DNA of 64,000 bases. Source: Acetatifactor sp. Its GTDB lineage: Bacteria > Bacillota > Clostridia > Lachnospirales > Lachnospiraceae. Under the pieces are notes generated by a model. It saw nothing but the letters and a program-made list of their open reading frames with translations. It was not told the DNA's origin and searched no databases. Location: assembly GCA_022511465.1 (NCBI GenBank), contig JAFLRM010000005.1:39663-103662 (forward strand), written 5' to 3'. Both the position numbers and the translations under genes were made by a program. Below are positions 35,494-43,392 of this stretch, in pieces. Numbering within the stretch: the stretch's first letter is position 1; every line of letters starts with the position of its first letter.

Positions 35494-36324
35494 ATGACAA
35501 CCAACGTGAATTCGGGAAAAATGAGAAATTTGCTCAAGAAGAAGCTCTTTTTGTTTGATATCGACGGCACCATTGCCGTGGGAGATACGCTCTATGCAGG
35601 AAGCCGGGAGCTTCTTGATCACATCGCAGCGATCGGCGGCAAAGCATACTATATTACCAACAATTCTACCAGAAGTGGAGCTGACTATGTCAAAAAGTTT
35701 CGGGATGCTTTCGGCCTTGAGACCACCGAGGATCAGTTCGTCACCTCGGGCTACATGACCATCCGTTTCCTGAAAGAGAATTACACAGGCAAAAAAATTT
35801 TTGTCCTGGGAACCGCTTCTTTCGTGGAAGAGCTTCGCAGAAATGGGCTCTGTGTTACGGAGATCTGTGAAAAAGGGATCGCCTGTGTGCTGGTGGCTTA
35901 CGACAGCGAACTAAATTACAAGAAACTGATTCAGATCAGCCATGTGCTCCTCACTATGGACGTGCCTTTTTACGCTACCAATCCGGATCTGCGCTGTCCT
36001 ACAGACTTTGGCTTTATCCCTGACTGTGGAGCCATCTGCGACATGGTCACAGCTACCACGGACAAAGTTCCCATATACCTTGGAAAGCCGAACAAGGAAA
36101 TGGTGATCCGCTGCCTCGAACTGTCTAAGTTTACTCCGGAGGAGACTCTGGTGGTGGGTGACCGACTTTACACCGACATCGCCTGCGGCATCAACGGCGG
36201 CGTGGACACCTGCGTAGTCTTCACCGGGGAGGCCAAACCGTCCGATCTAGTCAATACCTCCTACCAGCCCACCTACGCATTTACGAGCATAGCGGAGCTT
36301 TACCGTGCCTGCTGTGCCCGATAG
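35494..36324 (+). CDS. HAD-IIA family sugar/nucleotide phosphatase (NagD-like)
   Basis: Start placed at MTTNVNSGKMRN (ATG 35494 after GGGAGAT), giving 276 residues instead of the track's 295. Motifs: LFDIDGTIAVGD (nucleophile Asp), YITNNSTRS, and VVGDRLYTDIACGING, with the C2-type cap domain between them. These enzymes dephosphorylate small phosphometabolites such as nucleoside monophosphates, 4-nitrophenyl phosphate, or phosphoglycolate. It converges on the degV gene, with 28 bases between stops, and shows no operon partner. Confidence 0.9.
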   Translation: MTTNVNSGKMRNLLKKKLFLFDIDGTIAVGDTLYAGSRELLDHIAAIGGKAYYITNNSTRSGADYVKKFRDAFGLETTEDQFVTSGYMTIRFLKENYTGKKIFVLGTASFVEELRRNGLCVTEICEKGIACVLVAYDSELNYKKLIQISHVLLTMDVPFYATNPDLRCPTDFGFIPDCGAICDMVTATTDKVPIYLGKPNKEMVIRCLELSKFTPEETLVVGDRLYTDIACGINGGVDTCVVFTGEAKPSDLVNTSYQPTYAFTSIAELYRACCAR

Positions 36325-36352
36325 CTTCGCCTTTGATAACCCTCTTTTGCTT

Positions 36353-37252
36353 TTAAATACTCTTTTTAATGATACCGATTCCCAAAGGGTACGGACCTGT
36401 GTGAACAGCAATCGTCGCTCCGATCTGATAGATTGGGATCTCCACCTCACCGTATCCTTTTTCTTTAATGACATTCACCAGATCCTCCCGGAATCTCTCG
36501 GCTTCCTCCCTGTCATATCCATATCCCACGCAGATACTGTAACTATCGGTGGATGCATTCTGCTCTTTCAGGTAGTTCAAAAGGAGATCTATTGTTTTAT
36601 TCACGGTTCCTCTTCTGCTCCTGCCAATGCCGGAGGCAAATATCTCTCCCTGCTTCAACGTGATAATGGGGCGGATCCCCAACACGCTTCCCGCCACGCT
36701 GGCCACTTTTCCAATGCGTCCGCCATGTTTCAAATACTCTATATTACCCACAGTGAAAAAGATTCTGCCCGTGGCCTTGATCTCCTCCAATCTTGCCACT
36801 GTTTGCATATAATCCATGCCTTCGTCCCGCATCCGCACCGCCTCCAGCACATAGATCCCCTGCAGGACCGTGTCGACTGTGGAATCGATGACCGAGATCT
36901 GTGCGTCCGGGAATTCCTCCAGGATCATATCCCTGGCATTGCTGGCGGACACCACCGACCCGCTGAATTTGGCAGTAATACAGATACAGATAACAGGAGT
37001 CCCCGCCTTCGCATAGGGCAGGAATACATCTACATAGTCTTGCGCGGAAGGCATGGAAGACTTGGGGTATACTTTGGAATTGTCTACCATCTGTTGGTAG
37101 AATTCCCGCACGCCAATCTCCACCATCTCTTTTTGATAATGCTCCTCGTCAAAGGACACATAAAAGGGCACTACCGTCACATTCTTCTCCGCCGCAAGCT
37201 CCGGAGGAAGATCACAGGATCCGTCACTGATAATATGATATTTCTCACTCAT
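36353..37252 (-). CDS. DegV family fatty-acid-binding protein
   Basis: Start at MSEKYHIISDGSCDL (ATG 37252, GGAGG five bases upstream); 299 residues. DegV/FakB-like fold: the N-terminal SDGSCDLPPELA motif, SSMPSAQDYVD, then VIDSTVDTVLQGIYVLEA and RIFFTVGNIEYLKHGGRIGKVA with the conserved lipid-head-binding region. Family members present fatty acids to the FakA kinase for phospholipid synthesis; FakA is not in the window. A small hairpin (ATGCCAC/GTGGCAT) abuts its ribosome binding site. Confidence 0.93.
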   Translation of the reverse strand: MSEKYHIISDGSCDLPPELAAEKNVTVVPFYVSFDEEHYQKEMVEIGVREFYQQMVDNSKVYPKSSMPSAQDYVDVFLPYAKAGTPVICICITAKFSGSVVSASNARDMILEEFPDAQISVIDSTVDTVLQGIYVLEAVRMRDEGMDYMQTVARLEEIKATGRIFFTVGNIEYLKHGGRIGKVASVAGSVLGIRPIITLKQGEIFASGIGRSRRGTVNKTIDLLLNYLKEQNASTDSYSICVGYGYDREEAERFREDLVNVIKEKGYGEVEIPIYQIGATIAVHTGPYPLGIGIIKKSI

Positions 37253-37298
37253 TTTAGCCTCCATGCCACTTCTGTGGCATTTTTTCTTTACAGAGCAT

Positions 37299-37327
37299 AG
37301 AATACCATTTTATAACAAAAAAATCAA
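37299..37327 (-). promoter_or_regulatory. degV promoter
   Basis: Minus strand TTGATT (37322-37327), 17 bases, TATTCT (37299-37304), about 45 bases before the ATG. Confidence 0.6.
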
Positions 37328-37425
37328 TATGTTTTGGCATTATTATTACAATTAGTAGAAATAAAAATCTTTTTATATGGTTTTCATAACTACATACAAA
37401 GTGACATCTTTAGAGAAAGTTACGC

Positions 37426-37453
37426 TTGCAATTCTTTGTCATCGTGCTATAAT
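37426..37453 (+). promoter_or_regulatory. tRNA-Val promoter
   Basis: TTGCAA (37426-37431), 16 bases, consensus TATAAT (37448-37453), ten bases before the tRNA. Confidence 0.75.
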
Positions 37454-37462
37454 AATTGTCAT

Positions 37463-37536
37463 GGAAGCATAGCTCAGCCGGGATGAGCGTTCGCCTCACA
37501 CGCGAGAGGTCATGGGTTCGAGCCCCATTGCTTCCA
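37463..37536 (+). tRNA. tRNA-Val (anticodon CAC)
   Basis: 74 bases folding into a full cloverleaf: acceptor GGAAGCA / TGCTTCC with discriminator A, D stem GCTC/GAGC, anticodon stem TTCGC/GCGAG around loop CTCACAC (anticodon CAC, reads GUG), T stem ATGGG/CCCAT with TTCGAGC loop. CCA is not encoded. Confidence 0.96.
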
Positions 37537-37541
37537 TTTTC

Positions 37542-38546
37542 TTATTTCATAACCTCTTCATATACTCTAAGTACATTCCCTGCAAAGATCATATCCAGCT
37601 CCTTCTCAGTGTACCCCGCATCTTTCAGCGCTTTCCATAGCCGCTCCATACTTTGCACACCGGGCAGCCCTTCGTTGGTGTCAATCCCGTCAAAGTCGCT
37701 CCCAAGTCCCAACACCTGGATCCCACCTATGTTTGTGATATGCTTTGCATGACGCACCACATCCTCCACAGCACCGGGATTGTACTGGCCACGAGGCACT
37801 TCCCGAAGGAAGTCCGCACAGTAATTAAGCCCCATGACGCCGCCCCGTTCCGCCAGCTTCCGGATCATGTCATCCGTCAGATTGCGCACACAGCGGCACA
37901 CGCTCCGCGCGTTGGAATGGCTGGCCACAAAGGGTTTTTTCGCATGCTCATACACCTGATAGAAGCCCGCATCCGAAAGGTGGGACACGTCCGCGATCAT
38001 TCCCAGACGCTCCATCTCCTCCACAAACTCCTCGCCCCGCTCCGTGAGTCCGTCGGTGACATTGGGCTGATAGAGAAATTCTTCCGGTGCGTTTCCTTTC
38101 TCCTTCGCGTTCAGGTTAGGATGTCCCAGCTCATTGGGATAGTTCCAGGTCAGCGTCAACATCCGTACTCCCATTTGATATAGTCCGCGCAGCTTCTCGA
38201 TCTCTCCCCCGCAGACAGCGCCCTCCTCCACAGTGAGCAGCGACGACAGCTTTCCGGCGGCCTCATTTTCGGCAATATCCGCAAAACGATACACCGGTGC
38301 GATCCAATCAGCATTCTCTAAAAGTTCCTCCTGATAGAGCCGGTGAAGCTGACAGACCTTCTCCCATGGGTGGACACATTTCCCCCGATCCACAAACAGT
38401 GCAAAATTCTGCAGGAGATACCCACTCTCCCTCAGGCGCTTTAGATCCACATGCAGATCATTCTCCTGCAGGGAAACCTTCTCCCCTTTTTCTCTCCGAT
38501 TCCAAAGCACGGATATGGTATCACAGTGCATATCAACAACTCTCAT
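37542..38546 (-). CDS. Membrane dipeptidase (renal dipeptidase) family metallopeptidase
   Basis: Start at MRVVDMHCDTISVL (ATG 38546; GGGGG upstream), 334 residues; the track's longer N-terminus is low-complexity and unlikely. An amidohydrolase-like zinc peptidase of family M19: DMHCDT (first metal pair), a bridging Glu in VEEGAV, SHL and ASHSNAR for the other metal ligands, LGSDFDGI near the C-terminus. No signal peptide or lipobox is seen despite the family name, so it is probably cytosolic and hydrolyses dipeptides, including mixed D/L ones. Confidence 0.93.
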   Translation of the reverse strand: MRVVDMHCDTISVLWNRREKGEKVSLQENDLHVDLKRLRESGYLLQNFALFVDRGKCVHPWEKVCQLHRLYQEELLENADWIAPVYRFADIAENEAAGKLSSLLTVEEGAVCGGEIEKLRGLYQMGVRMLTLTWNYPNELGHPNLNAKEKGNAPEEFLYQPNVTDGLTERGEEFVEEMERLGMIADVSHLSDAGFYQVYEHAKKPFVASHSNARSVCRCVRNLTDDMIRKLAERGGVMGLNYCADFLREVPRGQYNPGAVEDVVRHAKHITNIGGIQVLGLGSDFDGIDTNEGLPGVQSMERLWKALKDAGYTEKELDMIFAGNVLRVYEEVMK

Positions 38547-38676
38547 GCGCTGTCCCCCTTTCTGCCTTTGATCACCATTTTCCTCTATTTGACCTATGCG
38601 CTTTTTCCTCCTGTTATTCCTGCAGACAGGCATCTACATTCTCCCGATCCAACTCCTACTCTGTGATGATCACGCC

Positions 38677-39594
38677 CTACGGCACATTCTCCACCACATG
38701 GCTCTTTAAGTATTCTTTCCAGAGGGGAATATACTGAGCCTTTAAATGAACACCGTCAAAGGTATAAGATCTCACCAATCCGTCGGTCTCATCACAGACT
38801 ACCGGATTCACGTCCAGATAGTAAGTTCTCACATTATCAACCATCTGGGAGAGGCCCTCATTTTTCTCCTCAATTCCCTCGTTGGTAATATAGTCTCCAT
38901 GTGCGGAGCGCTCGCTTGTCACCTTCAGGATCCCTTGAACATAGATGACCGCATCCGGCTGCAGCTCCCTGATACGATTCACTACCTCCGCATACTTTGC
39001 AAGAAAAGTTTCCGTCGTCCCAGTGCCCAACTCATTGATCCCCACCATCAGGTAAATTTTGCCAAACTGCCGATCGGACAGCGCATCCTCTATGGTGACA
39101 TCATCTCCATCGTCCCCCTTGGCAACCACTGTGTCCAAAAGCCGATAGATCGTCATCCCGGTCTCTGCATAGAAAGTGGACACCTCTTCCAGATCGCCGT
39201 ACTCAAACAATCCTACAATGCGGGAGTCCCCGATAAACAGTGCATCCGAAAAATAATCATCCTCCACATCGGTGTAGATCACCTCACTGATATCCCGATA
39301 GTCCGGAAGCACCACCCCCTGCACAGCATCCATCCCTTGAATGTCGCCCTGAACGCCATTTTCCTCTGCTGTCTCAAGTCTTTGGCTCTCTTCTACCGGC
39401 TTTTTTGCTGCAAGCATTTCCTGGGACAGATTGGCTTCCTCCGTGATCTTTTTGTCTCTCGTCCGACTATATATATCCTCCAGAGCCTTGGCATAAATTT
39501 TCTCCGGATCGAAGAATACCATATAAAATACACCACAGACGATCAGCATGATCAAAAAAGACCACTTTCCGGTTCTCCTTCTCAACCCACTCAT
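38677..39594 (-). CDS. Membrane-anchored SGNH/GDSL-type hydrolase
   Basis: 305 residues. An N-terminal signal anchor (FLIMLIVCGVFYMVFF, about residues 13-28) is followed by a charged stalk and an extracytoplasmic SGNH domain: FIGDSRIVGLF (Ser block), MVGINELG (block with Asn), and DGVHLKAQY (catalytic Asp/His). It is encoded 22 bases after an MBOAT acyltransferase, and such pairs usually O-acylate or deacylate surface polymers (AlgI/AlgX, PatA/PatB, DltB/DltD logic). The acceptor polymer is unknown. Confidence 0.86.
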   Translation of the reverse strand: MSGLRRRTGKWSFLIMLIVCGVFYMVFFDPEKIYAKALEDIYSRTRDKKITEEANLSQEMLAAKKPVEESQRLETAEENGVQGDIQGMDAVQGVVLPDYRDISEVIYTDVEDDYFSDALFIGDSRIVGLFEYGDLEEVSTFYAETGMTIYRLLDTVVAKGDDGDDVTIEDALSDRQFGKIYLMVGINELGTGTTETFLAKYAEVVNRIRELQPDAVIYVQGILKVTSERSAHGDYITNEGIEEKNEGLSQMVDNVRTYYLDVNPVVCDETDGLVRSYTFDGVHLKAQYIPLWKEYLKSHVVENVP

Positions 39595-39616
39595 ATTCTC
39601 AACCTCATTTCTTCTG

Positions 39617-40996
39617 TCAAAAATGCAAATACATAAAGGGATTATTGCCCTCCACGGTAATCCGCCACACGCACAGCCAGAACAGTGCCACCAGGATCAG
39701 CTCTGCGGGCTTGGCGTCCCGCCATCTCCGGTAGATCATCTTCACCACCGGTGTGCAGGCCACAAAGGACATCGCAAACAGATACCAGTATCTTCGCAGC
39801 GCGCTGATCCAGTCCCCGGAGCGCACATTAATTCCCTCTACTAAACCAAACATCCTCCCCAAATAAATACCAAGCTGTTCCGGTTCCGTGATCGCAAAAC
39901 ATATCCAAGTCACCGGGATCACCGCCCACAGATACAGATGAGGCAGCACCTTCAAGCGCTTTCCGATCCCCATTCGTTCTATCTGCCGCTCCAATACGAT
40001 AAAAAGCCATAAAAGACCTCCCCATATTAAATAATTGGGCGTCACACCGTGCCACAAGGAGGTCAAAAACCACACAATCAGCAGATTGACTACCGTCCGC
40101 AGTTCTCCCTTTCTGCTGCCTCCCAAAGGGATATACACGTATTTGCAGAACCATCTGCCCAGCGTGATGTGCCACCTGCGGTAAAAATCACGCACTGTTC
40201 GTGCCATATAAGGCATCTGAAAATTCTCCGGCAGTTCAAACCCAAGCATTCTGCCCAGACCCACCGCCATCAGCGAATATCCATGGAAGTCAAAGTAGAG
40301 CTGCATGGAGTAGGCAAGAGCCGCCAGCCATGTCATGCCCGTGGAAAGGCTTATAAATCCGGTGGTCTGTGCCTCGTGCCAGAGAAGCCCTATCCTGTCT
40401 GCCAAAAGCACCTTGGCCGCTAATCCCAAGACAAACACTTTCATGCCGCTTTGAAGCCCAACGGCGTTAAATTTCCTTTTCTTTAAGGCTTCCCTTACCT
40501 CATCATAGCCCACAATGGGGCCGGAAGCTACGCGCGGAAACATGGTAATGTATGTTGCCAGCCGGACAAAGGAATGATCCCGGTAGATTTCTCCCCGATA
40601 TACATCGATCAGATACGACAGGATCTGGAACGTGTAGAAGCTAATGCCAAGCGGCAGCGCAGCACCTGTGCCAAATGTCTCATCCCCTTTGAAAAATGCC
40701 AGCACACACAAATTCCCGATGACTGCAGCCACAAGAAGCAGCCGCTTTCTCTTATACGCTTTACTCTTTTTATAATTGCGATTCTTCTTTCCTCCCACCC
40801 CCAGATGCTGCCCCAGGAAATAATTGACAACAATGGAAGCTGCCAAAAGCAGCAAATGACTCAAATCGCCGTACGCGTAAAAAAACAGGCTTCCGGTCAA
40901 CAACGTAATGTTCTTATATTTTGAGGGTGTTACTCCGTATAGAATGAAAAAGATCGGAAGGAAAAAAAGCAAGAATTCAACACTGCTGAATATCAA
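39617..40996 (-). CDS. MBOAT family O-acyltransferase (AlgI/DltB-like)
   Basis: 459 residues beginning at TTG (40996) with only a weak upstream ribosome binding site. Multi-pass membrane enzyme: VEFLLFFLPIFFILY at the start, the conserved core FHGYSLMAVGLGRMLGFELPENF, DFYRRWHITLGRWFCKYVYIPLGGSR, and a SLWHGVTPNYLIWG segment whose His is the MBOAT catalytic residue. It moves acyl groups across the membrane to an extracytoplasmic partner, here probably the SGNH protein encoded just downstream. Confidence 0.94.
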   Translation of the reverse strand: MIFSSVEFLLFFLPIFFILYGVTPSKYKNITLLTGSLFFYAYGDLSHLLLLAASIVVNYFLGQHLGVGGKKNRNYKKSKAYKRKRLLLVAAVIGNLCVLAFFKGDETFGTGAALPLGISFYTFQILSYLIDVYRGEIYRDHSFVRLATYITMFPRVASGPIVGYDEVREALKKRKFNAVGLQSGMKVFVLGLAAKVLLADRIGLLWHEAQTTGFISLSTGMTWLAALAYSMQLYFDFHGYSLMAVGLGRMLGFELPENFQMPYMARTVRDFYRRWHITLGRWFCKYVYIPLGGSRKGELRTVVNLLIVWFLTSLWHGVTPNYLIWGGLLWLFIVLERQIERMGIGKRLKVLPHLYLWAVIPVTWICFAITEPEQLGIYLGRMFGLVEGINVRSGDWISALRRYWYLFAMSFVACTPVVKMIYRRWRDAKPAELILVALFWLCVWRITVEGNNPFMYLHF

Positions 40997-41030
40997 GGAT
41001 TATCACATCTTTCATTTCATCTATATAATA

Positions 41031-41059
41031 ATAGTAGCGTGCTTTTCGACACAATACAA
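41031..41059 (-). promoter_or_regulatory. MBOAT operon promoter
   Basis: Minus strand TTGTAT (41054-41059), 17 bases, TACTAT (41031-41036), about 35 bases before the TTG start. Divergent from the DUF6062 promoter. Confidence 0.55.
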
Positions 41060-41164
41060 CAAAATTATTCTTAATTTTCACTTACGTTTTGTTACAAATT
41101 TGTATCAATAACGTAAAATTATATCACCTTGTATGTTCCGCGTTTATGTTCGTATGATCAGAAA

Positions 41165-41193
41165 TTGCCATTTTGAACATATTGTTTTACAAT
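41165..41193 (+). promoter_or_regulatory. DUF6062 gene promoter
   Basis: TTGCCA (41165-41170), 17 bases, TACAAT (41188-41193), 35 bases before the ATG. Confidence 0.65.
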
Positions 41194-41228
41194 AATGAAA
41201 AAGGCAAGAAAGTGAGGCTGCTGAACAT

Positions 41229-41990
41229 ATGAAAGAAAAACTCTACACCATCCCCCTAAACGACGCTGTAAACGCACAGGACGAATGTCCTTTTTGCTAT
41301 ATCGAACGCAAGGTCGAGCAAGATCTTCTCGATTTTTGTCTCGGCTCCAGCTCCTCCTACATGGAGGCGGATATCCGCGATATGACGGACAAAGCCGGCT
41401 TCTGCAGGAATCACTTTCAAAAAATGTATACGTACGGCAACACGCTGGGAAACGCATGGATCTTAAAGACACACTACCAACGCATGGTCGGGGAGATGCA
41501 GAAGACCTTCGAAGGCTTCCGCCCCGGCAAGATTGCCCGCAAGAAAATACTGCATGACAAGAAAACCGCCGCCAATCCCATAAGCATGTGGGTTCAGGAA
41601 AAGGAAGATTCCTGCTATATCTGTCGTGAGTTTAAGGAGACATACGCCCGCTATCTGAACACCTTTTTCTATCTGTTCAAAGAAGACGGGGAATTTCGTG
41701 AAAAGATCAAGAACAGCAAAGGCTTTTGCCTGCCGCACTTTGGCGACCTGTGTACCGATGCCGACACACGCTTAAACGAGAAAGAATTGAAAGAATTTTA
41801 CGACTGTGTACTGCCCCTCATGTTGGAAAACATGAAAAGGGTGTCTGAGGATGTAGCCTGGCTGGTGGAGAAATTCGACTACCGCAACAAGGACGCCGAC
41901 TGGAAGAACTCCAAGGATGCGATCCCGAGAGGCATGCAAAAATTAAAGGGCGGATATCCTGCTGATCCGCCCTACCAGATGAACAAGTAA
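41229..41990 (+). CDS. DUF6062 family protein with two Cys/His modules
   Basis: 253 residues, function unknown. Two similar modules are visible, each C-x2-C followed by F-C-x2-H-F: C20-P-F-C23 with C59-R-N-H62, and C129-Y-I-C132 with C167-L-P-H170. The spacing suggests two metal sites, probably zinc, formed by an internal duplication. No transmembrane helix or signal peptide is seen, so it is cytosolic. It has its own promoter and converges on a tetR-type gene with 4 bases between stops. The family name is from memory; related proteins occur in Clostridia. Confidence 0.8.
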   Translation: MKEKLYTIPLNDAVNAQDECPFCYIERKVEQDLLDFCLGSSSSYMEADIRDMTDKAGFCRNHFQKMYTYGNTLGNAWILKTHYQRMVGEMQKTFEGFRPGKIARKKILHDKKTAANPISMWVQEKEDSCYICREFKETYARYLNTFFYLFKEDGEFREKIKNSKGFCLPHFGDLCTDADTRLNEKELKEFYDCVLPLMLENMKRVSEDVAWLVEKFDYRNKDADWKNSKDAIPRGMQKLKGGYPADPPYQMNK

Positions 41991-41994
41991 GAGG

Positions 41995-42597
41995 TCAATG
42001 ACTGGTAAGCCCTTTCATCATGTCCAGATAGTCTACAATCTCCTGATAGAGCATATCCGGCTGGAAAGAGGCGTCCTGAAACCGTTCCGTCATCAGGCCC
42101 TTTATAGTAAAATCGAGCATTTTCCAAAGCTTTTCGCCGTCTACACCGGCGGGCAGACTGTTCAGATCGGCCTGTCGGTGGATGGCATCGTACACGGAGA
42201 GCAGATCATTTCGCTTGCCCTCCACGGCCAGCAACACCTCGCTGACATCCTCCGACAGAGAGCGGTTCAGAAACTGCTGCATGTAAGGATAGCCCCTCAT
42301 GGCATGCAGTCTGGCGAGCTCCATCTGCTTGAACAGTTCAAACAGATCTCTCTCTTTTCCGCTCACGGTCGTATTCAGCTCCAGCGTCATATATCGCACA
42401 CTGTAGTCATACACAAAGGTATAAACCCCCAGCTTGCTTCCAAAATAATGGAACAATAGCCCCTTGCTGATCGCAGCCTCCCGCACCATGTCATCCGTGC
42501 TGGCATGACGGTAGCCATTCAACGCAAACATTTTCAGCGCAGCGTTGATCATTCTGTCCTGCTTTTCTTTTTTCAGGTCAAAAAACTTGCCGTTCAT
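41995..42597 (-). CDS. TetR/AcrR family transcriptional regulator
   Basis: 200 residues. N-terminal helix-turn-helix: RMINAALKMFALNGYRHASTDDMVREAAISKGLLFHYFGSK, the standard TetR DNA-binding region. The C-terminal domain that senses a ligand is not assignable. ATG with GGAG upstream. A perfect TAGTGT-AAC-ACACTA palindrome lies about 90 bases upstream, a likely operator. No transporter gene is adjacent, so its target beyond itself is unclear; the divergent small membrane-protein gene is a candidate. Confidence 0.92.
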   Translation of the reverse strand: MNGKFFDLKKEKQDRMINAALKMFALNGYRHASTDDMVREAAISKGLLFHYFGSKLGVYTFVYDYSVRYMTLELNTTVSGKERDLFELFKQMELARLHAMRGYPYMQQFLNRSLSEDVSEVLLAVEGKRNDLLSVYDAIHRQADLNSLPAGVDGEKLWKMLDFTIKGLMTERFQDASFQPDMLYQEIVDYLDMMKGLTSH

Positions 42598-42687
42598 GTA
42601 AATTTACTCCAATCTGCCGTAAACGCACGAATCTGCAGGCCGCCAAACACATGATACCGCATATGGCGCAATGGGGTGTCCACTTGC

Positions 42688-42702
42688 TAGTGTAACACAC
42701 TA
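42688..42702. promoter_or_regulatory. Perfect 6-3-6 palindrome, candidate TetR operator
   Basis: TAGTGT AAC ACACTA, between the divergent tetR-type gene and the small membrane-protein gene, followed by a partial repeat TATCACACT. Confidence 0.5.
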
Positions 42703-42748
42703 TCACACTCGATTAAAGATTTATTTTAAAAATTTTATACATAATCTC

Positions 42749-42777
42749 TTTTCATTTCCACAAAATAGTATTATTAT
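42749..42777 (+). promoter_or_regulatory. Promoter of the small acidic membrane protein
   Basis: TTTTCA (42749-42754), 17 bases, TATTAT (42772-42777), 35 bases before the ATG. Confidence 0.55.
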
Positions 42778-42812
42778 ACAAGTATAAGGATGAAACGGAA
42801 AGGAGTAACCCC

Positions 42813-43172
42813 ATGGCAAAGAAATTCGGTAAGTTCCTGGTTTTTACCGCCGCTGCCGGCGCTGCCGCAGCCGCTGTAGCCTATTATCTTCAGAAGAAGG
42901 ACGTACTTAATCTGGCAGATCGTTTTGGCGACGAGGATTACGATGATTTCAGCGAGGACTTAGACGAGGAGTCAGAAACTTCCCGCAACTATGTACCGCT
43001 CAACCCAAGCAGCAAGCAGGACAGCGAGGCTGCAGACAATGCTGACAACTTCACCCCTCTGGCGGATAAAGTTTCCACAGTAGTACCCAAAAAGGCTGAG
43101 GAGACCATTGAGGAGTTTTTTGACGAGGATGACGCCAGCGAAGAAGATTCTCTTTTAGGCGAAGGCAAATAG
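42813..43172 (+). CDS. Small membrane-anchored protein with acidic tail, unknown function
   Basis: 119 residues, ATG with AAAGGAG. The N-terminus KKFGKFLVFTAAAGAAAAAVAYYLQKK is a single alanine-rich membrane helix (about residues 8-25), followed by a very acidic, low-complexity tail (EDYDDFSEDLDEESE and EFFDEDDASEED). The arrangement resembles YtxH-like small envelope proteins in shape only. The tail faces the cytosol if the positive-inside rule holds. It has its own promoter and terminator. I do not recognise the family. Confidence 0.72.
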   Translation: MAKKFGKFLVFTAAAGAAAAAVAYYLQKKDVLNLADRFGDEDYDDFSEDLDEESETSRNYVPLNPSSKQDSEAADNADNFTPLADKVSTVVPKKAEETIEEFFDEDDASEEDSLLGEGK

Positions 43173-43204
43173 CGGCAAAAGAATACTTAAGGGGCTGTGA
43201 AAAA

Positions 43205-43227
43205 ATGGAGTTGAAAAACTCCGTTTT
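43205..43227 (+). terminator. Terminator after the small membrane protein gene
   Basis: GGAGTT GAAA AACTCC GTTTTT: a 6-bp stem with GAAA tetraloop and T tract. Confidence 0.75.
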
Positions 43228-43314
43228 TCCGGTCTCTTTCTTTTTTGTGAGACTTTTCTTCAAATGCAAACTCCACTATTTCTTTCCTCTTATTGATTAT
43301 TTATTTATTATAAT

Positions 43315-43352
43315 AAAAGGTCTTCTTATATTTTACCATAAGAAGACCTTTT
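43315..43352. terminator. Bidirectional terminator of the solute-binding lipoprotein gene
   Basis: Perfect 15-bp stem AAAAGGTCTTCTTAT / ATAAGAAGACCTTTT with an 8-base loop; A and T tracts make it work in both directions. Confidence 0.9.
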
Positions 43353-43392
43353 ACGACATCCATTGGTAGAAAAAATTTTCACCGGGAATTCT

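Noticed and set aside
37263-37280. ATGCCAC/GTGGCAT hairpin as a terminator on the plus strand
   Set aside because: No plus-strand gene ends nearby; more likely a small leader hairpin before the degV ribosome binding site.
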